From positions 1 through 6,133 of the forward strand of contig WTAG01000572.1 in assembly GCA_013139755.1 (NCBI GenBank): a stretch of 6,133 nt of DNA, read 5' to 3'. The position numbers and the translations under genes are program-made. The stretch comes from Methylomarinum sp. Its GTDB lineage: Bacteria > Pseudomonadota > Gammaproteobacteria > Methylococcales > Methylomonadaceae. Shown here piece after piece: positions 1 through 5,784 of this stretch (position 1 is the first letter of the stretch; each line of letters starts with the position of its first letter). A model generated the notes under the pieces. The model was not told the origin of the DNA and searched no databases. It worked only from the letters and a program-made list of their open reading frames with translations.

Positions 1-1
1 G

Positions 2-2116
2 CAACGGACAGATTTGTTGTTGCGAAACAGTGCTATGGGACTTGTTCTTGTGTTTATTACCCTGTCCATTTTTCTGGAATTACGATTGGCATTCTGGGTC
101 ATGATGGGCATACCGATTGCTTTTCTAGGTTCATTTCTTATCTTGCCATCACTGGGTGTGACGCTGAACATGATTTCCCTGTTTGCTTTTATCATTGCGC
201 TGGGAATTGTGGTCGATGATGCCATTATAATTGGTGAAAACATTTATCATTATCGACAAGATGGATTGCCGCCTATGGAAGCAGCAATAAAAGGCGCACA
301 AGATATGGCTGTGCCGGTTACTTTCAGTATTTTGACCAATATTGCTACCTTTATGCCTTTGTTTTTTATGCCTGGCGTGATGGGGAAAATATTTTTTATG
401 ATTCCGACCGTGGTGGTTACGGTCTTTTTGATTTCACTGGTAGAGAGTCTATTTATTTTACCCAATCATCTCGGCCATCTAGGACCGATAAAAAAACAGG
501 GCTTACAGGCATGGATTCATCAAAAACAACAGGTTTTCAGTCATGCATTCAGGTTCTGGGTTAATCACAAGTACGGTAATTTTTTAGAGTGGATACTTAA
601 TCACCGTTATTTAACAGTTGTTGCTGCTTTTTCTTTGCTGCTTGTTACGCTGTCTTATGCGGGTAGTGGTCGTATGGGCATGTCCATGTTTCCAAAAACA
701 GAATCTGATTATGCCAAAGTGACTATTAGTTTACCCTATGGCTCAGCTATTGAAAAAACCAAAGTTGTTGTTCAACAGTTGATAAAGACAGCCACTCAAG
801 TTGCCGAAGACAGTGGCCAGGCAAAGCAGTTGGTCAAAGGTATTTTTGCTGATATTGGCATAACAGGAAGCCATAAAGCCATCATCAGTGTTTATTTGAC
901 TGATCCAGACATTCGTAACAAAATCTTGAGCACCGAACAATTCACCCAAAAGTGGCGAGCTTTAACGGGAAATATAACAGGTGTTGATACCTTGTTATTT
1001 GAATCGGATGCAGGTGGTCCGGGCGCAGGTTCAGCCATTACGGTTGAATTGAATCACCGTAATCTGGATGTGCTGGAAAAAGCCAGTGAGCAACTGGCTA
1101 ATGCACTGCGTGCCTACCCCATGGTCAAAGATGTTGATGATGGCTTTAGTCCAGGAAAGCAGCAGTATGATTTTAGCTTGTTAGCGGAAGGAAAAAGCCT
1201 GGGGCTGGATGAATTAACCGTGGGACGGCAGATTCGTGATGCCTTTTATGGTGCAGAAGTCTTGCGTCAACAACGTGGTCGAAATGAAATTAAAATCATG
1301 GTCAGATTACCAAAGTCTGAACGTTCTTCCGCCATGGACATGTATGATTTTTTATTATGGACGGATGATCATACTGAAATCCCGGTTAAGGAAGTTGTAA
1401 AGATCAAAAAAGGACGCGCCTATACCGAAATTAATCGACGCAATGGCCGCCGAAATGTACAGGTTAAAGCCGATGTTACCCCACGAAGCAAAGCCGGTGA
1501 AATAATCAACGACCTGGAAGCCACTGAATTGGCACAAATGACCAAGCAATACCCTGGCTTGCAATACAGCTTTCAAGGCCGGCAAGCAGACATGTCGGAG
1601 AGTGTGGGTAGCCTAAAGCTCAGTTTTGTATTCGCAATACTGGCTATCTATGCCATGCTGGCTATTCCCTTTCAAAGCTATAGTCTTCCACTGATTGTGA
1701 TTGTCAGTATTCCCTTTGGTATTATTGGTGCTATTTTTGGGCATTTAATAATGGGCTATGGTTTAAGTATACTCAGTCTATTAGGCATCGTTGCACTCTC
1801 AGGTATTGTAGTTAATGACTCGCTGGTTCTTATTAACCATGCAAACCTGTTACGCCACGAACACCCCGATAAAACCGCTGCAAACATTATTAAAATGGCA
1901 AGTATTCAACGCTTCAGACCCATCATACTTACCACAATGACCACTTTCTTTGGTCTTATGCCTATGATTCTGGAAACCTCACGTCAAGCCAAAATTCTGA
2001 TACCTATGGCTATCTCTATCGGTTTTGGCATAGTCTTCGCCACCCTGATTACACTAATATTGATTCCTTCGCTTTATCTGGTTGTGGATGATTTGCACAA
2101 AAAACAACCAAGCTAA
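2..2116 (+). CDS. RND-family (HAE-1 type) efflux pump inner-membrane subunit, 5'-truncated by the window edge
   Basis: Proton-driven RND permease of the AcrB type, which works in a trimer with a periplasmic adaptor and an outer-membrane channel. The frame is open from base 2; the TTG at position 14 is not a real start, because the visible protein begins about where AcrB residue 335 (TM2) would lie, so roughly a third is missing upstream. Visible in order: TM2-TM4 with GIVVDDAIIIGEN, whose Asp pair (bases 215-220) matches the AcrB proton-relay D407/D408; TM5-TM6; a long loop; TM7; the second porter/docking half from FPKTESDYAK; then TM8-TM12 ending in a KKQPS tail. In TM10 the motif is SGIVVNDSLVLIN, so Asn replaces AcrB Lys940; from memory this is usual in a large subfamily of HAE-1-like pumps. 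The substrate cannot be read from sequence. The next gene is 313 bases away with its own promoter, so co-transcription is doubtful. Confidence 0.96.
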   Translation, partial: QRTDLLLRNSAMGLVLVFITLSIFLELRLAFWVMMGIPIAFLGSFLILPSLGVTLNMISLFAFIIALGIVVDDAIIIGENIYHYRQDGLPPMEAAIKGAQDMAVPVTFSILTNIATFMPLFFMPGVMGKIFFMIPTVVVTVFLISLVESLFILPNHLGHLGPIKKQGLQAWIHQKQQVFSHAFRFWVNHKYGNFLEWILNHRYLTVVAAFSLLLVTLSYAGSGRMGMSMFPKTESDYAKVTISLPYGSAIEKTKVVVQQLIKTATQVAEDSGQAKQLVKGIFADIGITGSHKAIISVYLTDPDIRNKILSTEQFTQKWRALTGNITGVDTLLFESDAGGPGAGSAITVELNHRNLDVLEKASEQLANALRAYPMVKDVDDGFSPGKQQYDFSLLAEGKSLGLDELTVGRQIRDAFYGAEVLRQQRGRNEIKIMVRLPKSERSSAMDMYDFLLWTDDHTEIPVKEVVKIKKGRAYTEINRRNGRRNVQVKADVTPRSKAGEIINDLEATELAQMTKQYPGLQYSFQGRQADMSESVGSLKLSFVFAILAIYAMLAIPFQSYSLPLIVIVSIPFGIIGAIFGHLIMGYGLSILSLLGIVALSGIVVNDSLVLINHANLLRHEHPDKTAANIIKMASIQRFRPIILTTMTTFFGLMPMILETSRQAKILIPMAISIGFGIVFATLITLILIPSLYLVVDDLHKKQPS

Positions 2117-2167
2117 ATAAACTCTGTGTCCTCTATACTCCGCGCGATTAAGTTTTCGACTTTTATC

Positions 2168-2193
2168 TTGAGTTGAGACAACAAATAACTCAA
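2168..2193 (+). repeat. 7-bp inverted repeat after the RND gene, weak terminator or operator candidate
   Basis: TTGAGTT (2168-2174) and AACTCAA (2187-2193) are perfect inverted arms around a 12-base loop, starting 52 bases after the RND stop codon. The stem is A+T-rich and no T run follows at once; the nearest is TTTTT at 2208-2212. It is therefore a poor intrinsic terminator. It could instead be an operator just upstream of the oxidase promoter, or chance. Confidence 0.3.
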
Positions 2194-2220
2194 ACTTGCA
2201 TGTAATATTTTTAGAGTCGC

Positions 2221-2249
2221 TTTACAATGCATGATAAGTATATTATAAA
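2221..2249 (+). promoter_or_regulatory. Predicted sigma70-type promoter for the multicopper oxidase gene
   Basis: The -35 candidate TTTACA (2221-2226) and the -10 candidate TATAAA (2244-2249) each match the consensus at five of six bases and are exactly 17 bases apart. Transcription would start near 2256, giving a leader of about 174 bases before the ATG at 2430. The 17-base spacing argues against a MerR/CueR-type promoter, which normally has a longer 19-20 base spacer. The surrounding sequence is A+T-rich, which raises the chance of a fortuitous match. Confidence 0.5.
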
Positions 2250-2278
2250 TAAGTAATATTTATTCATCAGCCTATACT

Positions 2279-2398
2279 CCATCAACGTTAAATTGATGGG
2301 TATATAAAGTAAATGCAGAACCAAGGTCTCGAAGGGTAAAACCTTAACTTAACGATCATGATGTAATGAGCAGCAGAGCGTAAGCTTTTACCCATCAA
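2279..2398 (+). promoter_or_regulatory. Structured leader with three mutually competing complementary arms
   Basis: Arm A is CCATCAA (2279-2285), arm B is TTGATGGGTA (2293-2302) and arm C is TACCCATCAA (2389-2398). B is perfectly complementary to A over 7 bp with a 7-base loop, and perfectly complementary to C over 10 bp enclosing 86 bases, so A:B and B:C exclude each other. Inside the B:C helix, AAGGT (2323-2327) can pair with ACCTT (2341-2345). A short stem with a GTAA (GNRA-type) loop at 2380-2383 abuts arm C. ACTCC (2276-2280), overlapping arm A, is complementary to GGAGT (2420-2424) in the ribosome binding site. This could be a translation-controlling leader. Alternatively, B and C could be the ends of a small mobile palindromic element. 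It matches no riboswitch class I can recognise. Confidence 0.4.
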
Positions 2399-2418
2399 AC
2401 CAAGATTGTCGAACTACT

Positions 2419-2423
2419 AGGAG
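2419..2423 (+). promoter_or_regulatory. Ribosome binding site of the multicopper oxidase gene
   Basis: AGGAG lies six bases before the ATG at 2430. It is the strongest ribosome binding site in the window and fixes the start. Its GGAGT portion (2420-2424) is complementary to ACTCC at 2276-2280 in the leader. Confidence 0.85.
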
Positions 2424-2429
2424 TTTATT

Positions 2430-4040
2430 ATGAAAAATAACGTTAATCTTCAGCGTCGTAATATATTACAACTTGCAGGGGTTAGTACGGCTGCACTCGC
2501 TACATTTCCAGGGCTATTAAATGCCAAATATATGCGTGTATCCAGCCATGCTTCAGTCGATTTTAATCCTGATGTAGAAATTAGCCTAACTGAAGAGGCT
2601 ATACAAGTACCCATTTTTAAAGGACAAAAAACACAGGTTTGGAAAGTGATAGGGGATGTTTTAAAAGGCCCTGCAAGCACCATTACCAACGAAGAAAGCT
2701 ATCTTGCACCAACGATTCGCCTGCATAAAGGGCTGAAAGTTCGGATTTATCTTAAAAATAACTTAGCCGCTTCCACCATATTACATTGGCATGGTTTACA
2801 TGTACCAGCAAAAATGGATGGTAATCCCATGTATGCAATTGGTCATGGGGAAACCTTTGTTTATGAATTTGAGATACTTAATCGGGCAGGGACTTATTGG
2901 TATCATGCGCATACACATAACTTAACTGCAAAACACGTCTATTCAGGGCTTGCTGGATTATTTATTGTCAGTGATGATGATGAGCAAGCACTAAAATTAC
3001 CGAGTGGTGAGTTTGATGTGCCATTAGTCATTCAAGATCGCAATTTTGATAGCAACAACCAATTGCAATACAGAACCAATATGCATCAGCGTATGCAGGG
3101 TTTTTTGGGTGACCAAATAATGATTAATGGTCAGCCGGATTTTGTTTTGCCTGTTGCAAGCTGCGCTTATCGCTTACGGCTATTAAATGGATCTAATTCA
3201 CGTATTTATAAATTGGCTTGGGATGATGGTACACCGATTAAAGTGATTGCCACTGATGGAGGATTGTTAGAGCGCGCTGAAACGGTTCCTTATCTGATGC
3301 TTGCACCCGCAGAACGCCGAGAAATCTGGGTTGATTTTAGTGGTAAAGAAATAGGAACTGAATTAACCATTCGTAGTACTGAGTTTTCTACTGGCGGAAT
3401 GGGCATGATGGGCGGCATGGGACGCGGTATGGGTATGATGGGGCGAGGCATGGGCGGTCGAGGTCGAGGCATGATGGGAGGAGGAAGCTTACCTTCTGGC
3501 GGAAATTATCCAATTGTTAAATTTAAGGTAACTAAAAAGTCATCTCGTAAAGATACCCTACCCAAAAGCTTAAGTACCATTACCCCCTTACGCATAGCCG
3601 ATGCCGATAATGCGCGTTCACCACGTCGTATTACTTTATCCATGAGGCATATGTCTGCATTACTCAATGGCCGCTCCTATGCGATGAACGATATTAGACC
3701 GGATGAAATTATTCCCGTTAATAGCTTGCAATTGATTGAATTTGATAATGGTTATCATGGGAGAAGGATGATGGGGATGGCAATGCCTCATCCTATGCAT
3801 TTGCATGGTGAACAGTTTCAAGTCATTAAGCGTGAGGTAAGCAGTCGCTCTCAATCAGCGCATAATTCGGTTTCTGAAGGTTTGCTGGATATGGGCTGGA
3901 AAGATACCGTTTTAGTGATGCCTGGTGAAAAGGTAACCTTGTTAAAACCTTTTAATGATTTTACCGGTTTATTTATGTATCACTGTCATAATTTAGAACA
4001 TGAAGATATGGGTATGATGCGTGACTTTTTAGTGAAATAA
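2430..4040 (+). CDS. CueO-like multicopper oxidase, Tat-exported, with Met-rich insert
   Basis: Periplasmic laccase-type oxidase; relatives such as CueO oxidise Cu(I) to Cu(II) with reduction of O2 to water. The N-terminus carries a twin-arginine signal (Arg9-Arg10, QRRNILQLAG, then a hydrophobic stretch and a likely cut near LNA, residue 32), so it should be exported folded. Copper motifs are complete: HWHG (His119, His121), HAH (His159, His161), HPMHLHG (His454, His457, His459), and HCHNLEHEDMGM (His518, Cys519, His520, His524), with Met529 where CueO has its axial type 1 ligand. A Gly/Met/Arg-rich insert spans about residues 322-352, and a second Met cluster (447-456) leads into HPMHLHG. 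At 536 residues it is slightly longer than E. coli CueO (516). The start is set by AGGAG six bases upstream. The HMA-membrane gene follows 129 bases later, fitting a copper-handling pair. Substrate preference other than Cu(I) cannot be excluded. Confidence 0.96.
   Translation: MKNNVNLQRRNILQLAGVSTAALATFPGLLNAKYMRVSSHASVDFNPDVEISLTEEAIQVPIFKGQKTQVWKVIGDVLKGPASTITNEESYLAPTIRLHKGLKVRIYLKNNLAASTILHWHGLHVPAKMDGNPMYAIGHGETFVYEFEILNRAGTYWYHAHTHNLTAKHVYSGLAGLFIVSDDDEQALKLPSGEFDVPLVIQDRNFDSNNQLQYRTNMHQRMQGFLGDQIMINGQPDFVLPVASCAYRLRLLNGSNSRIYKLAWDDGTPIKVIATDGGLLERAETVPYLMLAPAERREIWVDFSGKEIGTELTIRSTEFSTGGMGMMGGMGRGMGMMGRGMGGRGRGMMGGGSLPSGGNYPIVKFKVTKKSSRKDTLPKSLSTITPLRIADADNARSPRRITLSMRHMSALLNGRSYAMNDIRPDEIIPVNSLQLIEFDNGYHGRRMMGMAMPHPMHLHGEQFQVIKREVSSRSQSAHNSVSEGLLDMGWKDTVLVMPGEKVTLLKPFNDFTGLFMYHCHNLEHEDMGMMRDFLVK
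3393..3485 (+). other. Gly/Met/Arg-rich insert in the multicopper oxidase
   Basis: Residues 322-352 contain ten Met among 31 residues, almost all others being Gly or Arg, in repeating units of the form GMGMMG, GRGMG and GRG. CueO carries a Met-rich segment in the third quarter of the protein that binds Cu(I) near the type 1 site; this insert is likely its counterpart. The Arg content and near absence of His differ from the E. coli version as I recall it. The underlying DNA is a purine-rich, imperfect ATGGG/GGCATG repeat that could expand or contract by slippage. Confidence 0.8.
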
Positions 4041-4045
4041 AGAAT

Positions 4046-4072
4046 AGTGAAGGCTACCTATCTAGCCTCACT
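4046..4072 (+). terminator. Hairpin just after the oxidase stop codon, weak terminator candidate
   Basis: AGTGA (4046-4050) plus GGCTA (4052-4056) pairs with TAGCC plus TCACT (4063-4072). This gives ten base pairs with one bulged A (4051) and a six-base loop, starting five bases after the stop codon. What follows is TAATAAAC rather than a T run, so full intrinsic termination is doubtful. It may cause partial termination or protect the 3' end of the oxidase message. Confidence 0.4.
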
Positions 4073-4079
4073 TAATAAA

Positions 4080-4146
4080 CTAAGGAGCGAGGATTCAATA
4101 ACATCCGAATTTGATGCCGGGTATTATTAAATACTTCGCTCCTAAG
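4080..4146 (+). repeat. Compact element with terminal inverted repeats, foldable as a three-way junction
   Basis: AGGAGCGA (4083-4090) pairs perfectly with TCGCTCCT (4136-4143); after one A/A mismatch two further pairs (4080-4081 with 4145-4146) extend the helix. Inside are two local hairpins: GGAT (4091-4094) with ATCC (4103-4106), and GTATT (4121-4125) with AATAC (4130-4134) around a four-base loop. Together they form a closing stem with two side arms in about 67 bases. It ends 23 bases before the HMA-membrane gene, so it would sit in that gene's 5' untranslated region or in the spacer of an oxidase-fusion transcript. It lacks the T-loop and anticodon features of a tRNA. It could be an RNA regulatory element or a copy of a small dispersed palindromic repeat. 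Confidence 0.45.
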
Positions 4147-4169
4147 CAGACACTTAAACATGAAGAAAA

Positions 4170-5219
4170 ATGCCTACTCATAAACAAATCAATATTAAAG
4201 GGATGCACTGTGGTGGTTGTGAAGCTGTAATCGAAGAAGCCATTTCAGAACTGGATGGGGTTTTTGAAGTAAAGGCTGATTACCCAACGGCTAAGTGTTC
4301 CATAAGTTTTGACCCTAAGCAGATACAGCTAAAAGACATATACAAAACTATTGAGGATAAAGGTTATCAGATTGATTTAGAACCAGCCATTAAAGGTAAG
4401 CCCTTTATTAAAATAAGCTTATCTTTATTAGCTTTAATAGGAATTGTACTGTTAATGGTTTTTTCGCGGAAACTATGGTACCAATTTAGTGCGCCCGATA
4501 TTAGTTCTCAGCTTAGTTATGGCATGGTTTTTATCGTTGGCTTAATTACCGGCCTACATTGTATCGGCATGTGTGGCAGCTTTGTTATTGGTTATACCGT
4601 TAAAGATACAGAGCAAGGCAATTCCCCCTATTTGTCCCATGTGCTTTATGGTGTAGGAAAAATTCTTTCTTATACCATGTTTGGCGCAATCTTTGGTTTT
4701 ATTGGTTCGGTAGTCAGTATTACCCCATTTATCAGCGGTATCAGTATTTTATTAGCTGGGCTATTTTTGATTTTATTTGGCATGAATATGTTGAATTTAT
4801 TCGCTATATTAAAATGGGTACGTATAAAACAACCGATAGCGATAACTCGATATGCAATGAACAAACGTCGTACTGCACGCAGCCCTTTTTTTATTGGCTT
4901 TTTTTCTGGATTCCTATTGGGTTGCGGTCCTTTACAAGCGATGTATATTATGGCGGCAGGTAATGGTGACCCCATTGAAGGTGCTAAATTTTTAGCTGCA
5001 TTTGGGCTAGGGACATTACCCGCATTACTCAGCTTTGGAATGGCGACCCATTTACTTTCAGACAAGATGACTCACCGATTTCTCCAAGCCTCAGGCATCA
5101 TCCTGATTGTTATGGGGTCTATGATGTTCAATAAAGGCTTAATGAAAACTAAGTCTGGTTATGATTTTAACTCAGTTAGTACTCAGTTGATGCAACTGAT
5201 TAATACTAATAGCCATTGA
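4170..5219 (+). CDS. HMA (heavy-metal-associated) domain fused to SafE/UreH-like (DsbD_2-type) membrane protein
   Basis: Probable copper-handling inner-membrane protein. Residues 5-70 form an HMA fold with GMHCGGC (Met12, Cys14, Cys17), the Cu(I)-binding loop of copper chaperones and CopA-type ATPases. A first membrane segment lies at about 80-98. Then comes a polytopic domain with about six more segments (roughly 115-140, 162-182, 187-212, 239-262, 271-292, 304-320). It contains GLHCIGMCG (His130, Cys131, Cys135) and GCGP (Cys252), hallmarks of proteins usually annotated 'sulfite exporter TauE/SafE' or UreH-like. That label is generic; with an HMA head, metal rather than sulfite is the likelier cargo (inference). 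Relatives occur near cytochrome cbb3 oxidase assembly genes, from memory. The ATG at 4170 has only a weak GAAGA nearby, but it is the only start preserving the whole HMA domain. It follows the copper oxidase by 129 bases. Transport, electron transfer or copper delivery cannot be told apart from sequence. Confidence 0.92.
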   Translation: MPTHKQINIKGMHCGGCEAVIEEAISELDGVFEVKADYPTAKCSISFDPKQIQLKDIYKTIEDKGYQIDLEPAIKGKPFIKISLSLLALIGIVLLMVFSRKLWYQFSAPDISSQLSYGMVFIVGLITGLHCIGMCGSFVIGYTVKDTEQGNSPYLSHVLYGVGKILSYTMFGAIFGFIGSVVSITPFISGISILLAGLFLILFGMNMLNLFAILKWVRIKQPIAITRYAMNKRRTARSPFFIGFFSGFLLGCGPLQAMYIMAAGNGDPIEGAKFLAAFGLGTLPALLSFGMATHLLSDKMTHRFLQASGIILIVMGSMMFNKGLMKTKSGYDFNSVSTQLMQLINTNSH

Positions 5220-5241
5220 ACTTTGATTCATTACCAAAGAC

Positions 5242-5269
5242 TTATTAGTACATTCATGCATACTAATAA
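5242..5269 (+). repeat. 9-bp perfect inverted repeat between the HMA-membrane gene and the orphan gene
   Basis: TTATTAGTA (5242-5250) and TACTAATAA (5261-5269) are perfect inverted arms with a ten-base loop. A smaller pair, CTTTG (5221-5225) with CAAAG (5235-5239), precedes it. The stem is A+T-rich and lacks a following T run, so it is not a good terminator. It could be an operator for the gene starting at 5290. The left arm can also pair over eight bases with TACTAATA at 5204-5211 inside the preceding gene. Confidence 0.4.
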
Positions 5270-5289
5270 CACCTAAATGAGATATCAAT

Positions 5290-5784
5290 ATGTACGCAAA
5301 TAAATCTAAAGGTTTAAATTCATTTTATTGTATTTTGTTTGCAATTACTGCTATCTATAGCTCAACCATTAGTGCAGACAATAGCGAGTTTGAAATAACT
5401 ATTGGCGAAGAAAATTATCAATACTCTGTAATACAAGCGGGTGACAATTACAATTTTAAATTTAAAAAAAATATCGCAAACAAAAGTACAAAATTAAAAG
5501 TGGGTTATCAAGTACTGACGTCTATATATAAAGACAATTCAATTAATAAAACATATAGTGAAGGCTATATAAAAGAAAGGGCAAGATGCTATGTTTTTGA
5601 TAGCTACTTTCACACATATACACTGTGTTTTTTACCCAATGAATTCAGCAATAAGAGCAAAGATCGTTTGTGGGGATTTGTAACACAAGTACCAAACTGG
5701 AAATGGTTGCTCACTCGGTTTTTCTTACCTGCTTTACTGCTATATTGCTTATTCTTTTATATTTCAAAACATAAACCTTCCTGA
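5290..5784 (+). CDS. Unrecognised exported protein with C-terminal membrane anchor
   Basis: I do not recognise this 164-residue protein. A signal peptide is likely: lysines at residues 5 and 7, a hydrophobic core at about 11-23, and a small-residue end with a probable cut after ISA (residue 29). Residues 30-137 would form a periplasmic domain rich in Tyr, Asn and Lys with two cysteines (Cys100, Cys113) placed to form a disulfide. A strong membrane segment follows at about 139-158, ended by KHKPS, so the protein is probably anchored at its C-terminus with a short cytosolic tail. No Met-rich, CxxC or His-rich metal motif is visible. It starts 70 bases after the HMA-membrane gene on the same strand, with a weak GAGA before the ATG. 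It is noticeably richer in A+T than the RND gene (bases 5461-5520 are about 27% G+C). That could reflect a fast-evolving or acquired gene. The signal peptide and anchor support real coding. Confidence 0.75.
   Translation: MYANKSKGLNSFYCILFAITAIYSSTISADNSEFEITIGEENYQYSVIQAGDNYNFKFKKNIANKSTKLKVGYQVLTSIYKDNSINKTYSEGYIKERARCYVFDSYFHTYTLCFLPNEFSNKSKDRLWGFVTQVPNWKWLLTRFFLPALLLYCLFFYISKHKPS

Larger units (their letters stand above)
2117..2429. other. Intergenic region between the RND gene and the multicopper oxidase
   Basis: No convincing gene lies in these 313 bases. The stretch holds a short inverted repeat at 2168-2193, a sigma70-type promoter at 2221-2249, a structured leader region at 2279-2398 and a ribosome binding site at 2419-2423. 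The only reading frames are tiny, for example 2313-2339 (8 codons) and 2366-2383 (5 codons), and neither has a good ribosome binding site. I saw no clear CueR dyad (ACCTTCC facing GGAAGGT) and no CopY-like box. Confidence 0.8.

Noticed and set aside
14..16. TTG at 14 as the start of the RND gene
   Set aside because: The frame is open to the window edge and the protein starts mid-family at TM2; the true start lies upstream of the window.
2133..2280. Direct repeat CTATACTCC at 2133-2141 and 2272-2280 as a target-site duplication
   Set aside because: The 130 bases between have no matching terminal inverted repeats, and a 9-base repeat in a spacer this long is not rare.
2313..2339. Eight-codon leader ORF (MQNQGLEG) in the oxidase leader
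   Set aside because: It has no good ribosome binding site and no Cys, His or Met pattern hinting at metal sensing; short frames like this are expected by chance.
2323..2345. CueR/MerR-type operator at AAGGT...ACCTT
   Set aside because: The arms face the wrong way compared with the usual ACCTTCC...GGAAGGT dyad, and they lie downstream of the predicted promoter rather than between -35 and -10.
4083..4143. tRNA gene suggested by the cloverleaf-like fold
   Set aside because: It is too short, with no anticodon arm and no GTTC-type T-loop; the right-hand arm has only a four-base loop.
4160..4183. Mini-ORF MKKNAYS overlapping the start of the HMA-membrane gene
   Set aside because: It is out of frame with no ribosome binding site of its own; most likely chance, although translational coupling cannot be fully excluded.
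4670..5065. 131-residue antisense reading frame within the HMA-membrane gene
   Set aside because: It is the complement of membrane-segment codons of a well-supported gene, with low-complexity Pro/Asn/Lys content and no recognisable domain.
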